Source of the DNA: Metabacillus arenae
Lineage (GTDB): Bacteria > Bacillota > Bacilli > Bacillales > Bacillaceae
DNA: 64,000 nucleotides
Assembly (NCBI RefSeq): GCF_014773385.1
Contig: NZ_JACXAI010000014.1
Coordinates: 1 to 64,000, forward strand
Direction of reading: 5' to 3'
Made by a program: the position numbers and the translations under genes. Each line of letters starts with the position of its first letter. The stretch's first letter is position 1. Positions 1-8,095 of the stretch are shown here, piece after piece. Under the pieces are notes generated by a model. It worked only from the letters and a program-made list of their open reading frames with translations, made no database searches and was not told where the DNA came from.

Positions 1-111
1 TTTTAATTGTCTGGACAAGGTTGGCTGTGTCACATGCAAAACTTCAGCGGCAGCCGTCATGCTTCCTTCTCTTGCAACCGTAAGAAAATATCGCAATACT
101 CTAAATTCCAT
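1..111 (-). CDS. LysR-family regulator, N-terminal 37 residues (cut by window edge)
   Basis: Only the N-terminal helix-turn-helix is visible; the gene runs off the left edge. The translation opens MEFRVLRYFLTVAREGSM and continues with TAAAEVLHVTQPTLSRQLK, the classical LysR DNA-binding helix. The start ATG (109-111 on the complement) is preceded by an AGGAGGAG ribosome binding site. It is divergent from the alpha/beta hydrolase at 306, and an 8-bp inverted repeat lies between them, so it may control that gene. The effector cannot be inferred from this fragment. Confidence 0.85.
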   Translation of the reverse strand, partial: MEFRVLRYFLTVAREGSMTAAAEVLHVTQPTLSRQLK

Positions 112-151
112 ATAACACTCCTCCTTTAACATGTTTTAGTATATATGTTTC

Positions 152-174
152 AGATATGCTCATCAAGCATATCT
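152..174. promoter_or_regulatory. LysR-type operator candidate between divergent genes
   Basis: Perfect inverted repeat AGATATGC / GCATATCT with a 7-nt spacer, in the intergenic region between the LysR gene and the hydrolase. LysR boxes are typically interrupted dyads placed like this. Function is inferred from position and symmetry only. Confidence 0.5.
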
Positions 175-305
175 TGATATAACATATAAGTAATAGGATA
201 TATACAAAAAACACGCTAGAATAAATAACAAAGGATTTTATATGATGGCTTATACCACAGAAGAAAATCCTTAAATATCCGAATTTGAAAGGGTGATATT
301 TTAAA

Positions 306-1433
306 ATGAAGAAAAAATCTACTAACAAGCTTGTACTCACAGTGATAGCAGTGGGCTTGCTTTTATCCGCGGCAACCTTTGCATCCACGACCGGCGTTGG
401 CGCAGCATCCACGACCGGCGTTGACACTGCATCCGCGGCCGAAGTTGCATACAAGCCGGACATGTCCAATGGAGCAGACAACTTTTACAAGAGCAACAAG
501 GTAAGGAAGAAGAAGGTTGAGTTTAAAAATCAATACAACATGAAAGTGGCAGGGAATCTTTTTATTCCCAAAGGTTTGAAGAAGAACACTAAAAATCCTG
601 CGATCATTGTCGGTCATCCTATGGGCGCAGTAAAAGAACAAAGTTCGAATCTGTATGCACAAAAAATGGCTGAAAAGGGATTCGTTACGTTGTCCTTGGA
701 TTTGTCTTTCTGGGGAGAGAGTGAGGGTCAGCCTCGCAACGCTGTTTCGCCGGATATTTATGCCGAGGATTTCAGTGCTGCGGTGGATTTCCTAGGCACC
801 CGGTCGTTTGTTGACAAGGAACGGATCGGTGTTCTCGGGATTTGTGGCAGCGGGAGCTTTGTCATTAGCGCAGCTAAGATTGATCCGCGCCTGAAAGCCG
901 TTGCGACAGTCAGCATGTACGACATGGGTGCTGCTAACCGTAACGGGCTTAAACACTCGCAGACTCTCGAGCAAAGAAAGAAGATTCTCGAAGAGGCAGC
1001 CGAGCAACGCTATGTGGAGTTCAAAGGCGGTAAAACCAAATACACTAGCGGGACCGTACATGAACTAAATGAAAACTCTACTGCCATTGAGCGTGAGTTT
1101 TATGACTTCTACCGTACTTCGAGAGGTGAATACACGCCTAAAGGTTCGTCGCCAGAACTTACAACACACCCGACGCTAACCAGCAACGTCAAATTCATGA
1201 ATTTTTACCCATTCGAAGACATAGAGACGATTTCTCCTCGTCCGATGCTTTTCATCACGGGTGAAAACGCTCATTCTAGAGAGTTCAGCGAAGACGCCTA
1301 CAAGCGGGCGGGCGAAGAGAAGGAACTCTATATTGTTCCAGGCGCAGGTCATGTGGATCTGTACGATAGAACGGAACTTATCCCTTTTGAAAAACTTGAA
1401 TCTTTCTTTAAAGAAAATCTGAAGAAAAAATAA
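306..1433 (+). CDS. Secreted alpha/beta hydrolase (dienelactone-hydrolase-like)
   Basis: 375-residue alpha/beta hydrolase with an N-terminal Sec signal (KKKSTNK, then a hydrophobic stretch ending near ATFA). The signal is followed by an 8-residue repeat ASTTGVGA/ASTTGVDT/ASAAEVAY, produced by a 24-bp tandem duplication (about 381-452). The nucleophile elbow reads LGICGSG, with Cys where most hydrolases have Ser, as in dienelactone hydrolases; the C-terminal GAGHVDLYD supplies the likely catalytic His. A paralogue without a signal peptide lies at 8096-9040 and shares most motifs (GVKEQ, SPDxxxEDFSAAVD, SMYD, GAGHVDLYD or NAGHVDLYD). Start ATG has an AAAGGGTGAT ribosome site. Substrate unknown. 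Confidence 0.8.
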   Translation: MKKKSTNKLVLTVIAVGLLLSAATFASTTGVGAASTTGVDTASAAEVAYKPDMSNGADNFYKSNKVRKKKVEFKNQYNMKVAGNLFIPKGLKKNTKNPAIIVGHPMGAVKEQSSNLYAQKMAEKGFVTLSLDLSFWGESEGQPRNAVSPDIYAEDFSAAVDFLGTRSFVDKERIGVLGICGSGSFVISAAKIDPRLKAVATVSMYDMGAANRNGLKHSQTLEQRKKILEEAAEQRYVEFKGGKTKYTSGTVHELNENSTAIEREFYDFYRTSRGEYTPKGSSPELTTHPTLTSNVKFMNFYPFEDIETISPRPMLFITGENAHSREFSEDAYKRAGEEKELYIVPGAGHVDLYDRTELIPFEKLESFFKENLKKK

Positions 1434-1493
1434 GGCTTGTGTTAAAGTGCATAGAGAGCTTTGCGTGCCAATGGTACTTTGAGTGAAACCCCG

Positions 1494-1534
1494 GTGTGAA
1501 TCCCGCATATCTTGTCGGGGTTCACACTTTTTTT
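1494..1534 (+). terminator. Rho-independent terminator after the hydrolase
   Basis: 12-bp stem (GTGTGAATCCCG / CGGGGTTCACAC, one G-T pair) followed by a run of seven T. Confidence 0.85.
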
Positions 1535-1757
1535 GTCTGAATTGAATTCCATATGCTATGTAGATTTGAAGGGTGTAGTTAATAATCACCTTGTTCTGGA
1601 GTTTTTATGCTTTACCGAATAGAGAAGAAGTCAGTCTGAAAGTAATTACCTTACCATCTAAAGATAACGATATTCAACTTGGATTACTGGTTGGATAGAA
1701 GTCAAGTCACGATGAATTTACAAGATAATAAAATGAAACTTGGAGGAGGAAAACGGG

Positions 1758-2507
1758 ATGAAAAAACGATTATTTCATTCATTTGCGTTGATGCTAGCCC
1801 TCAGCCTTACTGCTTGCAACAACAATGATACTGGTACAAAGGACAGTTCTCAACAAGAAGAGAATTCCTCTGGGGCTAAGTCCGGGGAATACGCTGAGAT
1901 TGGATCTGGGGCGAACCTTGTTAAATTCCCTGAAGACCTTGAAAAGGGGATTGTGTTTGCCACTTACGATCGAGGAAATATTCATGAAGACATCTATGTA
2001 AATAATAGGGAAGCAATTGAAGCAGTGCAGAACGGAGAGGAGATTCCGAGCGGCACCGTTATCACTCTCGTAGGATATGAGGATGGAGAGCTGGACCAAT
2101 ATTTAGTGATGGAAAAGCGTACGGGATGGGGTTCCCAGTACTCGCCTGAAGAACGTAATGGGGAATGGGAATACCAGGCATTTACTCCTGATAAAGAAGT
2201 GAGGCCGGATAATATTGGCCGTTGCTTTTCCTGCCACGCAAATCAGGAAAGAGATGACTATATGAATTCGATGGATCAGATGAAAGAGTTTGATTTGGGA
2301 GAGATTTCACAATCAAAAAACAGCAGTTCAGAAACCCCAATCGCAGCTATCCCTACAGAGCATTGGAAGGTTAGTGAAATATCTGCTCATGTGAATGATT
2401 CTAAGGATATAAATAAAGAAGAAAGTCATTTAAAAGAGGATGAGGAAAAAGCAAATAAAATTCAGGACGTTCTTTTGAAGATGTATTTACAGCAATATAA
2501 AAGCTAA
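1758..2507 (+). CDS. Cytochrome P460-like lipoprotein
   Basis: 249-residue exported lipoprotein: MKKRLFHSF signal with lipobox LTAC, an acidic Ser-rich linker, then a globular domain with a single c-type haem motif CFSCH (about residues 161-165) in a context resembling the cytochrome P460 family (GWG, GEWEYQAFTPD, then IGRCFSCH). The C-terminal tail is charged and probably helical. The start is ATG 1758, 8 nt after GGAGGAGG; an upstream in-frame TTG at 1740 overlaps that site. The next gene is a DUF4405 membrane protein with candidate haem-ligand histidines, so the two may pass electrons at the outer membrane face. P460 proteins oxidise hydroxylamine or bind NO in other bacteria; activity here is inference. 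Confidence 0.75.
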   Translation: MKKRLFHSFALMLALSLTACNNNDTGTKDSSQQEENSSGAKSGEYAEIGSGANLVKFPEDLEKGIVFATYDRGNIHEDIYVNNREAIEAVQNGEEIPSGTVITLVGYEDGELDQYLVMEKRTGWGSQYSPEERNGEWEYQAFTPDKEVRPDNIGRCFSCHANQERDDYMNSMDQMKEFDLGEISQSKNSSSETPIAAIPTEHWKVSEISAHVNDSKDINKEESHLKEDEEKANKIQDVLLKMYLQQYKS

Positions 2508-2591
2508 TGAATGTGTTGCTATTAAAGGATACTTGATGTTCACCATGGAAAAACAAAGCAGTGATTCATTAAATAGAAAGAGGAGAATACT

Positions 2592-3278
2592 TTGAATCGA
2601 AAGATGTTATTCAAGCTGGTAAATGACCTTGTTATGACAGTTCTCATGCTCATAGCAATGGCTTACTATATTACCGGAAATATGATCCATGAAGTCGTTG
2701 GAGTTGTGGTGCTTGTATTATTTATTGTCCATAACTTTTTAAATCGACGTTGGTATAAAGCGATTTTAAAGGGAAAACATACTGTACGGCGCATTTTACA
2801 AATAGGAATCAATCTACTTTTTCTTGTAACAATGTCTATGATGATGATAAGTGCTGTCCTGATTTCAAGTGATTTATTTCCCTATATTCCTATAAATAAC
2901 GACATGGCGCTGCGGCAATTACATGTTCAAACTGCCTATTGGGGATTTATCATTATGGCAGTCCATATAGGATTTTCCTGGGGTACGATTATCAATTCTA
3001 TACGTAGGATGACAGGAATCACCGGCACTAGTCGTATTCGCACGATTGGGTTGCGTATTTTGGCGGTTTTAATTGTTGCCTACGGGGTCCATTCTTCCTT
3101 CGAGGCAGAAATGGGTTCTAAGCTATTCATTTACAACCCATTTGGGTGGTTCAATGATGATTCCACTATAAAGTTTTTAATTGACCACCTATCGATCATG
3201 GGAATCTATATTGCAGGAACACATTATGCTTTGAAATTTATTCAGAGCCAGGAGAAAAAAGTAGTTCAAAAAAACTGA
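2592..3278 (+). CDS. DUF4405-type multi-spanning membrane protein (cytochrome b-like)
   Basis: 228 residues with about five predicted membrane helices. Histidines sit within or next to helices (HEVVGVVV, IVHNFLNRRW, LHVQTAYWG, VHIGFSW), the pattern of the DUF4405/flavinylation-associated cytochrome domain. TTG start follows AGAGGAG. It lies about 80 bp downstream of the P460-like lipoprotein on the same strand with no terminator seen between, suggesting a two-gene redox unit. Family assignment is from motif pattern, not a search. Confidence 0.65.
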   Translation: MNRKMLFKLVNDLVMTVLMLIAMAYYITGNMIHEVVGVVVLVLFIVHNFLNRRWYKAILKGKHTVRRILQIGINLLFLVTMSMMMISAVLISSDLFPYIPINNDMALRQLHVQTAYWGFIIMAVHIGFSWGTIINSIRRMTGITGTSRIRTIGLRILAVLIVAYGVHSSFEAEMGSKLFIYNPFGWFNDDSTIKFLIDHLSIMGIYIAGTHYALKFIQSQEKKVVQKN

Positions 3279-3301
3279 AATAACTTTAAAAGTGAAGGAT
3301 A

Positions 3302-3400
3302 TTAATTGAATTTTTGGATTGGGTTTTCAGGCATCCGTTCAATAAGAGCCTTTTTAATGGCTTCTTGGCTTTTGGTTATTCTTCTATACACTTTTGACAT
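3302..3400 (-). pseudogene. TetR-family regulator, truncated after 32 residues
   Basis: Reads MSKVYRRITKSQEAIKKAL then IERMPENPIQKFN and a stop. The first 22 residues match the start of TetR-family regulators (RITKxxxAIKxAxxELM); the helix-turn-helix and the whole ligand domain are missing. A GGAG ribosome site precedes the ATG. It is divergent from the SDR gene at 3632, the usual arrangement of a TetR repressor and its target, so this looks like a decayed local regulator. Confidence 0.65.
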
Positions 3401-3516
3401 TGTTTGGTCTCCAAACTTTTCTTAAGATAATCAACAATTTTGATTGAGATGTTTAATAATCAACGAACTGCGCTAACTTGACCATTGTATGCAAGCTGGT
3501 TTTATTTATAATTATA

Positions 3517-3536
3517 AACACGTGTTGATTAATCAA
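3517..3536. promoter_or_regulatory. Two overlapping palindromes upstream of an SDR gene
   Basis: AACACGTGTT (3517-3526) and TTGATTAATCAA (3525-3536) are both perfect palindromes, located between the truncated TetR gene and the SDR at 3632. They are candidate operators, possibly orphaned if the adjacent repressor was the one that decayed. Confidence 0.4.
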
Positions 3537-3631
3537 TTAATGATGTTTTTTTGTTGAGCGAAGTCAATATCCACCATTATAGTTAGCAAAAGAATTGTTT
3601 TCAATACAAATAAGAAAGGAAGTTATTCATT

Positions 3632-4378
3632 ATGTCTGCTATTCAAGATAAGGTTGTTATTATTATGGGTGCATCAAGTGGGATTGGTGAAGCAACTGCC
3701 AAGAAACTTGCACAAGAAGGAGCGAAATTAGTCATTGCGGCTCGCCGTGAAGATCGTCTGAAATCTCTTGTTGAATCATTGCCAAATGCTGAAGTGTCAT
3801 ACGCTGTGGCAGATGTCTCGAATAAAGAAGAAGTTCAAGCCGTTGTCGATTTAGCAGCCCGAAAATATGGTCGTGTAGATGTTCTCTTCAACAATGCTGG
3901 TGTGATGCCAACTGCACCGCTTTCAGAAAAACGCTTTGATGAATGGAGACAAATGTTAGACATCAATATCATGGGTGTTTTGAATGGGATTGCTGCTGTA
4001 TTACCTATTATGAAGCAACAACAGTCTGGTCACATTATTTCAACTGATTCCGTAGCTGGACATGCTGTTTATCCAGGGTCTGCTGTATACTGTGGGACTA
4101 AGTTTGCAGTTAGAGCGATTATGGAGGGATTGCGCCAGGAAGAAAGGGAAAATAATATTCGGTCAACTATTGTTTCACCAGGTGCTGTAAGTACTGAACT
4201 TTATACAACAATTAATACTCCTGAAGATCGAGAATGGGTAAAGAATCTTATGGATACAGGAGAAGGTTTTTCTTTGAAATCAAGCGATATTGCAGATGCA
4301 GTAGCTTATGCGATTAGCACACCTGAAACTGTTGCTGTAAGTGAAATCCTGATTCGGCCAACTAAGCAAGTTATTTAA
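3632..4378 (+). CDS. Short-chain dehydrogenase/reductase (YdfG-like SDR)
   Basis: 248-residue classical SDR. The cofactor motif GASSGIGEA is at about residues 14-22, with AARRED suggesting NADP preference; NNAG near 88-91; the active-site YCGTK (YxxxK) near 152-156. The catalytic Ser region reads STDSVAGH. It is closely similar to the SDR at 7141-7887 (shared GVLNGIAAVLP) and to the SDR relic at about 10181-10339, whose end FRPTKQEI mirrors IRPTKQVI here. Ribosome site AAGGAAG. Likely reduces a small carbonyl or aldehyde; substrate not identifiable. Confidence 0.85.
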   Translation: MSAIQDKVVIIMGASSGIGEATAKKLAQEGAKLVIAARREDRLKSLVESLPNAEVSYAVADVSNKEEVQAVVDLAARKYGRVDVLFNNAGVMPTAPLSEKRFDEWRQMLDINIMGVLNGIAAVLPIMKQQQSGHIISTDSVAGHAVYPGSAVYCGTKFAVRAIMEGLRQEERENNIRSTIVSPGAVSTELYTTINTPEDREWVKNLMDTGEGFSLKSSDIADAVAYAISTPETVAVSEILIRPTKQVI

Positions 4379-4536
4379 TAAATGTCACAATTAACAAATT
4401 GATTCTTCTTTGACAATGGTTGTAAAATCTTTCATTTTAAAAAAATTCTCATCGTCTTGAGTCATTTTAAACAATAGTAAATTGGTGGTAATCTTTGTAT
4501 ATGTAATTTATATGCAAATACACTAGGAGTATTTTA

Positions 4537-5076
4537 ATGAAGAAGACCGTTCAACTGATACTGTTATCACTCATAGTATCTTCAATGTTTTTAACGGCTT
4601 GCAATAGCAGGACCAATGAAGAAAACACAAGCAGCGAAGAAAATTCCGCTGACGAATCAAACAACGGGGATAGACAAGATTCTACACTTGATAATGAAGG
4701 GGCAGATGCTATGGAAGATACAAGTATAAAATTAACATTTAACAACGAAGAAGTCATTGTCAACATGTATGATAATCCAACAAGTAGAGATTTTTTAGCT
4801 CAATTGCCGTTAACGATAACATTAGAAGATTATGTAGGTAAAGAGAAAATTAGTATTTTACAAAAAAGATTATCGACAGATAATGTGCAATCCGGAAACC
4901 AACCAAAAAAAGGAGACTTTGCTTATTATTCTCCTTGGGGAAATTTGGCTATTTTTTATAAAGGTTTAGCGGATGCCACAAATGATCTTATTATACTAGG
5001 TAAGATTGAATCAGGAAAAGAAAACTTTGAAAGTATTCAGGGTGATTTTACAGTTACAATTGAAAAAATGGATTAA
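4537..5076 (+). CDS. Lipoprotein with cyclophilin-like domain
   Basis: 179 residues. Signal peptide with lipobox LTAC followed by a low-complexity Glu/Asn/Ser/Asp linker (residues about 23-60), then a domain KLTFNNEEVIVNMYDNPTSR, GDFAYYSPWGNLAIFYK and ILGKIESG typical of the cyclophilin-like beta-barrel family (Cyclophil_like2). Such proteins lack proven isomerase activity. Ribosome site AGGAG before ATG 4537. Located 110 bp upstream of another lipoprotein gene (sugar dehydrogenase). Function unknown. Confidence 0.7.
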   Translation: MKKTVQLILLSLIVSSMFLTACNSRTNEENTSSEENSADESNNGDRQDSTLDNEGADAMEDTSIKLTFNNEEVIVNMYDNPTSRDFLAQLPLTITLEDYVGKEKISILQKRLSTDNVQSGNQPKKGDFAYYSPWGNLAIFYKGLADATNDLIILGKIESGKENFESIQGDFTVTIEKMD

Positions 5077-5185
5077 ATGTAGTGCTGCTTTTCATTCAAG
5101 ACTCCAATCCAAATCTCTTCAAAAGAAACTGTATTCCTTGTTGATTAGTTCTGAAATGATTTACAAAAGATAGAGGTGAGTGAAG

Positions 5186-6265
5186 TTGAAAAAATTTTTA
5201 GCCATATTTTTGCTGGCAATACCTTTAATTGCGGGCTGTTCTGAGAATGAACAACAAACTACAGGAAATGTACGGGAAAATTCTGTAGATGAGCCAAAAA
5301 ATCAAAGATACGAAGTACTAGCAGAAAATCTTGAGGCTCCTTGGTCGATAGAAAAACATGAAAAAACCTTCTATTTGACAGAAAGACCGGGAACGATTGT
5401 AAAAATAGAAAATGGAAAAATTGACAGGCAAAGCGTAGAACTCAAGAAAGAACTTTCGACAGTTTCAGAGGAGGGGCAAATGGGTTTTGTGCTCGCTCCT
5501 GACTTCCAGGAATCGAATCTTGCATATGCTTATTATACTTTTGAAGACAGCTCCGGACAATTTAACCGTATTGTAACACTCCGTTTGGAGGATAACGTTT
5601 GGAAAGAAGAGAGCTTACTGCTCGATAAAATTCCAGGGAATTCCTGGCATGATGGAGGAAGACTTAAAATTGGACCTGATGGAAAACTTTATGCAACTGC
5701 CGGTGATGCATATGACAGGGATTTAGCTCAAGACACTACTTCATTAGGTGGAAAAATTCTAAGAATCAATCTTGATGGATCGATTCCAAATGATAATCCG
5801 TTTCCTAATTCCTACGTCTATAGTTATGGTCATCGAAATCCTCAAGGGATTACTTGGTCATCTGATGAAACGCTATATGCTGGGGAACACGGTAACGATG
5901 CAAATGATGAAATAAATAGAATAGAAGCCGGTCAAAATTATGGCTGGCCGATTATCGAAGGCCATGAGGAACAAGAAGGGATGGTTTCACCGCAATTCAC
6001 TTCTGGAGAAGAAACTTGGGCGCCGTCTGGAATGGACTATTATAATGAAAAGTTGTATGTTGCTGCACTAAGAGGGTCTGCAGTTTTAGAATTTGACCTT
6101 GAAACAGGCGAATACCGTGAAGTTATAACCGGACTTGGCCGAATTCGAGATGTGCTGATTGAAGATGACTCTCTTTATTTCATTAGCAATAACACAGATG
6201 GTCGTGGTACTCCCGAGGAGAATGACGATAAGCTATACAGAGTTTCACTTTCAGAATTAAATTAA
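5186..6265 (+). CDS. PQQ-dependent sugar dehydrogenase-like lipoprotein
   Basis: 359 residues; signal peptide with lipobox IAGC, then a six-bladed beta-propeller of the glucose/sorbosone dehydrogenase family (aldose sugar dehydrogenase, YliI/Asd type). Diagnostic segments: LEAPWSIE, LTERPGTI, GNSWHDGGRLKIGPDGKLY (the WHDGG His is the usual active-site base), GHRNPQGI, GEHGNDANDEIN and NYGWP. TTG 5186 fits the AGAGGTGA ribosome site better than GTG 5180, which abuts it. Members oxidise sugars with PQQ and pass electrons onward; whether this host makes PQQ is not shown. The stop codon directly abuts an MFS fragment, so a deletion may have ended at this gene's 3' end. Confidence 0.8.
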   Translation: MKKFLAIFLLAIPLIAGCSENEQQTTGNVRENSVDEPKNQRYEVLAENLEAPWSIEKHEKTFYLTERPGTIVKIENGKIDRQSVELKKELSTVSEEGQMGFVLAPDFQESNLAYAYYTFEDSSGQFNRIVTLRLEDNVWKEESLLLDKIPGNSWHDGGRLKIGPDGKLYATAGDAYDRDLAQDTTSLGGKILRINLDGSIPNDNPFPNSYVYSYGHRNPQGITWSSDETLYAGEHGNDANDEINRIEAGQNYGWPIIEGHEEQEGMVSPQFTSGEETWAPSGMDYYNEKLYVAALRGSAVLEFDLETGEYREVITGLGRIRDVLIEDDSLYFISNNTDGRGTPEENDDKLYRVSLSELN

Positions 6266-6832
6266 ATACAACGGCATCTTTAATTCAAGCGAGCCTAACT
6301 GCCAGTTTGTTAGGGTTAAGTCTGGGGCAGCTCGTTGCAGGTCCTTTAAGCGATGTTCATGGCAGGCGTAAGCCTTTGCTGATTTCGATGCTGTTCTATT
6401 TTGTCATTTCTATAGCATGTGCGTTTTCGCCAAACATCAGTATGTTTATTGTTTTGCGCTTCATTCAAGGATTTGTCGCTTCCGCAGGGCTTGTTATTTC
6501 TCGCGCGATTGTTCGTGATCGCTACAGTGGAGTAGAAATGGTCAAATTCATGGCACTGTTGACGATGATTAGTAATGTCGCTCCATTGATTTCCCCTACT
6601 GCCGGAAGTGCGGTGACTACGTTCACTTCATGGATCGGTGTGTTTATTTTTCTAGGTTTTTTAGGGCTTATTTTAACAGGCATAACCACATGGGGAATAA
6701 AAGAAAGCTTACATGCTGAGCAGCGTGTTCCCAGCAATTTCAGGGAAGTATTAAGAAACTACGGTTCCTTGCTTCGAGATCGGAGCTTTATGGGGTATGC
6801 GCTTGTCAATGGCATATTGTTCATATCATCAA
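6265..6832 (+). pseudogene. Bcr/CflA-type MFS drug transporter, both ends lost
   Basis: An open frame reads TTASLIQASLTASLLGLSLG and then QLVAGPLSDVHGRRKPLL, the helix 2-3 region and motif A of Bcr/CflA drug-efflux transporters. It begins immediately at the stop of the sugar dehydrogenase and lacks the first helix and start codon. About 190 residues later homology stops at ALVNGILFISSM, and the frame runs into antisense of a YhfK-like gene. Roughly half of a 400-residue transporter remains. A start at 6307 exists but has no ribosome site. Confidence 0.75.
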
Positions 6833-6996
6833 TGCTTCCTTCTAGATCAGTGCTGTTTGAACTCCTTGTTCCGCAAACTTTGCCAATTGCTCTTCCATGC
6901 GAATCACGACAATGGGTTATGCTGACATGATTCTTGTAGCTTTCCCACAAGGCGTTGACCAATTTGTCCATTTGCTCCTATGACAAGTACGTTCAT
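6826..6996 (-). pseudogene. YhfK-like NAD(P)-binding protein, N-terminal fragment with frameshifts
   Basis: Complement reads MNVLVIGANGQIGQRLVGKL, a clear Rossmann start of atypical SDR/NmrA-type proteins such as YhfK. Homology then jumps frame: IRMEEQLAKFAEQGVQTALI followed by DLEGSIDD, matching the expected next 35 residues only if two frameshifts are corrected. The rest is missing and sequence continues into the MFS fragment. A ribosome site (AAGGGA) remains upstream. Confidence 0.7.
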
Positions 6997-7011
6997 GATT
7001 ATATCCCTTTT

Positions 7012-7032
7012 CTCTACTTAATATAAGTAGAG
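7012..7032. promoter_or_regulatory. Inverted repeat in the former YhfK-like promoter
   Basis: CTCTACTTA / TAAGTAGAG with a 3-nt loop, 16-36 bp before the start of the YhfK-like relic. It could be an operator for an HxlR/DUF24 or MarR-type regulator, or part of the adjacent terminator hairpin; low certainty. Confidence 0.35.
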
Positions 7033-7067
7033 AAACCCCGTCTCTTAACTCTAAGAGACAGGATTTC
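7032..7067. terminator. Terminator-like 16-bp hairpin
   Basis: Stem GAAACCCCGTCTCTTA pairs with TAAGAGACAGGATTTC (two G-T pairs), loop ACTC, 74 bp beyond the stop of the SDR at 7141. It has no long T run on either strand. The loop region resembles the local MerR dyad core but the stem geometry fits a terminator better. Confidence 0.5.
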
Positions 7068-7140
7068 TTATTAGTAGTTTTATGCTTGTTTTGTAGGATA
7101 AATTGATCAAAATGGATTCACCATTTGTTAAGGGTGAAAA

Positions 7141-7887
7141 TTACCAAGGTTGACTTGTTGGTCCAATTGTAAACTCATTAACGTTCGTATCTTCTGGCTG
7201 TTCAATCGCGAATGCCACAACATTGGCAACTCGATCAGATGTAATTCCGTATTGTTCGTATACCGCAGTCATACCTTCTGAAGTATTCTTATCCGTAATC
7301 GTATCCAACAATTCCGTGTTGATCGCTGCTGGATAAATCGTTGCTGTGCGGATGTTCGTACCTTCTTGGGCAGATTCCATACGTAACACTTCCATTAAAT
7401 TACGAACAGCCCACTTTGTTGCGCCATAAACCGCACCGCCTGGGTAAGCTTTAAGCCCAGCTACTGATGAAGTAGTGATGATATGTCCAGACTTTTGCGA
7501 TGTAAATGTTGGCAATACTGCAGCGATACCATTCAATACACCTTTAATATTGACGTCAACCATGCTGTTCCACTCGTCAGTTTTTAATTCAGAAAGTGGT
7601 GAATTAGGCATAATTCCAGCGTTCAAGAAGATTACATCGACACCACCAAAAGTGTCTTTAGCTAGTTGAACAAGTTGCTGACTATCCTCTGGATTAACAA
7701 CATCTGTGACGCGATAAGTAGCTTGTCCACCAGCTTTTTGAATTTCCTCAGTCAATGCTTTTAATTTGTCTTCGCGACGAGCGCCTAAAACAATTTTAGC
7801 ACCTTTACTGGCCAATAATTTTGCAGTTGCTTCACCAATTCCAGATGAAGCTCCAGTGATTATAACTACTTTGTTTTCAATTGTCAT
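7141..7887 (-). CDS. Short-chain dehydrogenase/reductase (YdfG-like SDR)
   Basis: 248-residue classical SDR: GASSGIGEA cofactor loop (about residues 12-20), GARREDK (NADP-type arginines), NAGIMPN, catalytic Ser in ITTSSVAG and YGATK as YxxxK. It is a paralogue of the SDR at 3632-4378. Its promoter (7922-7952) carries a CTTAAAG/CTCTAAG dyad between -35 and -10 elements 19 bp apart, the architecture activated by MerR-family proteins, so it is probably under the MerR regulator at 9560. Substrate unknown; the regulator suggests toxic aldehydes or ketones. Confidence 0.85.
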   Translation of the reverse strand: MTIENKVVIITGASSGIGEATAKLLASKGAKIVLGARREDKLKALTEEIQKAGGQATYRVTDVVNPEDSQQLVQLAKDTFGGVDVIFLNAGIMPNSPLSELKTDEWNSMVDVNIKGVLNGIAAVLPTFTSQKSGHIITTSSVAGLKAYPGGAVYGATKWAVRNLMEVLRMESAQEGTNIRTATIYPAAINTELLDTITDKNTSEGMTAVYEQYGITSDRVANVVAFAIEQPEDTNVNEFTIGPTSQPW

Positions 7888-7921
7888 TTCGTTTTTTCAT
7901 CCTTTCAAACTTTATTTCGTT

Positions 7922-7952
7922 ATGTTAATCCTTAGAGCTAGCTTTAAGGAAA
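7922..7952 (-). promoter_or_regulatory. MerR-type promoter of the SDR at 7141
   Basis: On the complement: -35 TTTCCT (7947-7952), 19-bp spacer, -10 TAACAT (7922-7927). The spacer holds a near-perfect dyad, CTTAAAG-N4-CTCTAAG, spanning 7930-7949. This is one base from CTTAAAG-N4-CTTTAAG, which I recall as the consensus of B. subtilis AdhR. Overlong 19-bp spacers are the hallmark of promoters that MerR proteins untwist. Confidence 0.65.
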
Positions 7953-8095
7953 ATGTTTTGAGTAAAAATTTTGTACGATTTAAGTGTTCCCTAAGAAATA
8001 TTTTACCATTCTTAGGAAGTAAGCCCTCTACGTTATCATCTTTTAACGTTGATCTTTTCCACTTACAAATCTTTACGCTTACTTTGAAGCGATTG

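Noticed and set aside
7032-7067. Fifth MerR operator (TTAACTCTAA core)
   Set aside because: The core sits in the loop of a 16-bp hairpin and no -35/-10 pair with a 19-bp spacer surrounds it; a terminator fits better.
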